From Bacillota bacterium (GTDB lineage Bacteria > Bacillota_A > Clostridia > Clostridiales > Clostridiaceae): a stretch of DNA of 6,825 bases. The notes below the pieces were generated by a model, which worked only from the letters and a program-made list of their open reading frames with translations, was not told the origin of the DNA and searched no databases. How positions within the stretch are numbered: the first letter of the stretch is position 1; every line of letters begins with the position of its first letter. Made by a program: the position numbers and the translations under genes. Below are positions 6,104 to 6,825 of this stretch, in pieces. The DNA lies in the NCBI GenBank assembly GCA_021780795.1, contig JAJXYA010000108.1:1-6825 (forward strand), read 5' to 3'.

Positions 6104-6478
6104 TTATTCATCTCCATATATAATAGATAAAATTTCTTGAAGTTCAGTAAGGTCTATTCCGCAATTTTTAGATGCCTTTGTTGCTTTCGCTAAACATTCT
6201 TCAATAATACGAAGCTGCTCTTCTTTTATTAACTCAACGTTTTTTACTGCCACAAAACTGCCTTTACCTGTTATAGAAACGATATATCCTTCTCTTTCCA
6301 ATTCCTCATATGCACGTTTTGTTGTAATTACACTGATTCGCAGTTCTTTAGCCAGTAATCTCATAGATGGGAGCGGATCTCCTTCACTTAAACTTCCACT
6401 TAATATTAAATTTTTAATTTGTGAAACAATTTGCTCATAAATTGGTATACCATTTGAATTACTAATTAATATGTCCAT
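6104..6478 (-). CDS. GntR family transcriptional regulator, YtrA subfamily
   Basis: A 124-residue repressor-type protein. The N-terminal winged helix (about 8-78) contains PIYEQIVSQIKNLILSGSL, then the GntR signature region LPSMRLLAKELRISVITTKRAYEELEREGYI, with Arg40 and recognition helix at about 49-62, and the wing GKGSFVAV. The remaining 45 residues form a short helical tail, the YtrA hallmark, instead of the effector domain of FadR, HutC or MocR types. YtrA-like proteins usually repress their own operon with a linked ABC transporter, often responding to cell-wall-active antibiotics or peptides; the signal here is unknown. The ATG follows AGGGG with a 5-nt spacer. A palindrome over its promoter supports autoregulation. 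It is first of the three-gene operon. Confidence 0.92.
   Translation of the reverse strand: MDILISNSNGIPIYEQIVSQIKNLILSGSLSEGDPLPSMRLLAKELRISVITTKRAYEELEREGYIVSITGKGSFVAVKNVELIKEEQLRIIEECLAKATKASKNCGIDLTELQEILSIIYGDE
6112..6115 (-). promoter_or_regulatory. Ribosome binding site fixing the ABC ATPase start at 6102
   Basis: GGAG lies inside the last codons of the GntR gene (Gly-Asp before Glu-stop), 9 nt before the ATG at 6102. It decides against the longer start at 6117, which would place this site after the start codon. It also suggests that ribosomes finishing the repressor reinitiate on the ATPase. Confidence 0.75.
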
Positions 6479-6495
6479 ATTTACCCCTAATTTAT

Positions 6496-6526
6496 TATAT
6501 TGTATATATACTATATTTACAATATA
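6496..6526. promoter_or_regulatory. 31-bp palindromic operator for the GntR/YtrA-type repressor
   Basis: The outer arms are TATATTGTA (from 6526) and TACAATATA (to 6496); the inner arms ATATA and TATAT flank a central G at 6511. Only one symmetric pair (6517/6505) fails to match. The core TTGTA-N13-TACAA has the same half-site spacing as the B. subtilis YtrA site, AGTGTA-13-TACACT as I remember it. It covers the -10 hexamer and the predicted start, so binding would block initiation. Palindrome seen; regulator assignment inferred. Confidence 0.75.
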
Positions 6527-6549
6527 TACTTTAAACTCATGATTGTCAA
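6521..6549 (-). promoter_or_regulatory. Sigma-A promoter of the gntR-ABC operon
   Basis: TTGACA (6549-6544) is a perfect -35 and TATATT (6526-6521) a 5/6 -10, with a 17-bp spacer. The start is expected near 6514, 36 nt before the repressor ATG and inside the palindrome. The -35 begins only 17 bp after the rluF stop, and no terminator separates them. A second TTGACA at 6570-6565, overlapping the rluF stop, has no good -10. Confidence 0.8.
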
Positions 6550-6566
6550 TAAATTTATATTAACTG

Positions 6567-6825
6567 TCAAACTATTTTTAAGTATTCAACCTCTTCATCT
6601 GTTAATTTTCGCCAACTGCCAGAATTTATACCATCTAACTTTATATTCATTATTCTAACCCTATTAAGCTTTGTAACGTTATATCCAAACATCTTGCACA
6701 TCCTTCTAATTTGCCTATTTAAACCTTGAGTTAAAATAATTTTAAAGGTGTCTTCAGAAATCTTATATATTTTGCATTGCCTTGTTTTAATTCCCCCAAT
6801 TTCAACACCATTTTTCATACCCTTT
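6567..6825 (-). CDS. rluF: 23S rRNA pseudouridine synthase RluF-like, C-terminal part (5' end beyond the window)
   Basis: The reading frame is open to the right edge, so the ATG at 6818 is internal (two codons upstream read Lys-Gly). About 85 C-terminal residues are visible. The block [20 protein letters not shown], then [26 protein letters not shown], is the conserved C-terminal part of RsuA/RluB/RluE/RluF enzymes. It resembles E. coli RluF ([45 protein letters not shown]) more than RluB. RluF converts U2604 of 23S rRNA to pseudouridine. The catalytic Asp and the S4-like domain are outside the window. It ends shortly after LTDEE and lacks the long basic tail of E. coli RluF, as usual in Firmicutes. 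It has no clear link to the neighbouring operon. Confidence 0.88.
   Translation of the reverse strand, partial: [85 protein letters not shown]

Noticed and set aside
6549..6558. 10-bp palindrome ATAAATTTAT between rluF and the gntR promoter
   Set aside because: Pure A/T, too short and weak for a terminator, with no U-tract; expected by chance at this base composition.
6565..6570. Second TTGACA as an alternative -35
   Set aside because: The hexamer 17 bp downstream is GACAAT, a poor -10, and it overlaps the rluF stop codon; the TTGACA at 6549-6544 has a much better partner.

Overview
This is an AT-rich window that reads like a low-GC Firmicute, most likely a Clostridium. The support is strong A/T bias at third codon positions, GGAG/AGGGG-type ribosome binding sites, sigma-A promoters close to consensus, and proteins that align best from memory with Bacillus/Clostridium versions. 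This is inference from composition and families, not a database match.

The left half (about 1-3901, all minus strand) is a tight deoxynucleoside-catabolism operon in the order deoC, pdp, deoB, deoD. Gaps between genes are only 1, 16 and 15 nt. The nucleoside phosphorylases (deoD for purines, pdp for pyrimidines) release deoxyribose-1-phosphate or ribose-1-phosphate. Phosphopentomutase (deoB) converts these to the 5-phosphates, and deoxyribose-phosphate aldolase (deoC) splits deoxyribose-5-phosphate into acetaldehyde and glyceraldehyde-3-phosphate. Every key catalytic residue I could count is present. A fifth gene starts 16 nt after deoD and runs off the left edge; its first five residues (MIYLD) match the usual start of class-V aminotransferase/cysteine-desulfurase-like proteins.

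The 297-nt region 3902-4198 separates deoC from a divergent GNAT acetyltransferase gene and is the most interesting part of the window. On the minus strand it holds a near-consensus promoter (TTAACA-17-TATAAT), a possible 10-codon leader ORF, and four related heptamers arranged a-b-a'-b' that can pair in two ways. The inner pair (b/b') forms an intrinsic-terminator-like hairpin with a U-tract. Next comes a 26-bp near-palindrome with TATAAT at its centre, just before the deoC ribosome binding site. This looks like a regulated leader or attenuator plus an operator. No regulator gene for it lies in the window.

The right half holds a single plus-strand GNAT gene whose stop codon directly abuts the stop codon of a convergent minus-strand operon. 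That operon is a YtrA-type GntR repressor, an ABC ATPase and an ABC-2 type permease, with a 1-nt gap and then a 7-nt overlap. Its promoter (TTGACA-17-TATATT) overlaps a 31-bp palindrome with TTGTA-N13-TACAA geometry, the expected kind of autorepressor site for a YtrA-like protein. At the right edge, on the minus strand, is the C-terminal part of an RluF-like 23S rRNA pseudouridine synthase gene.
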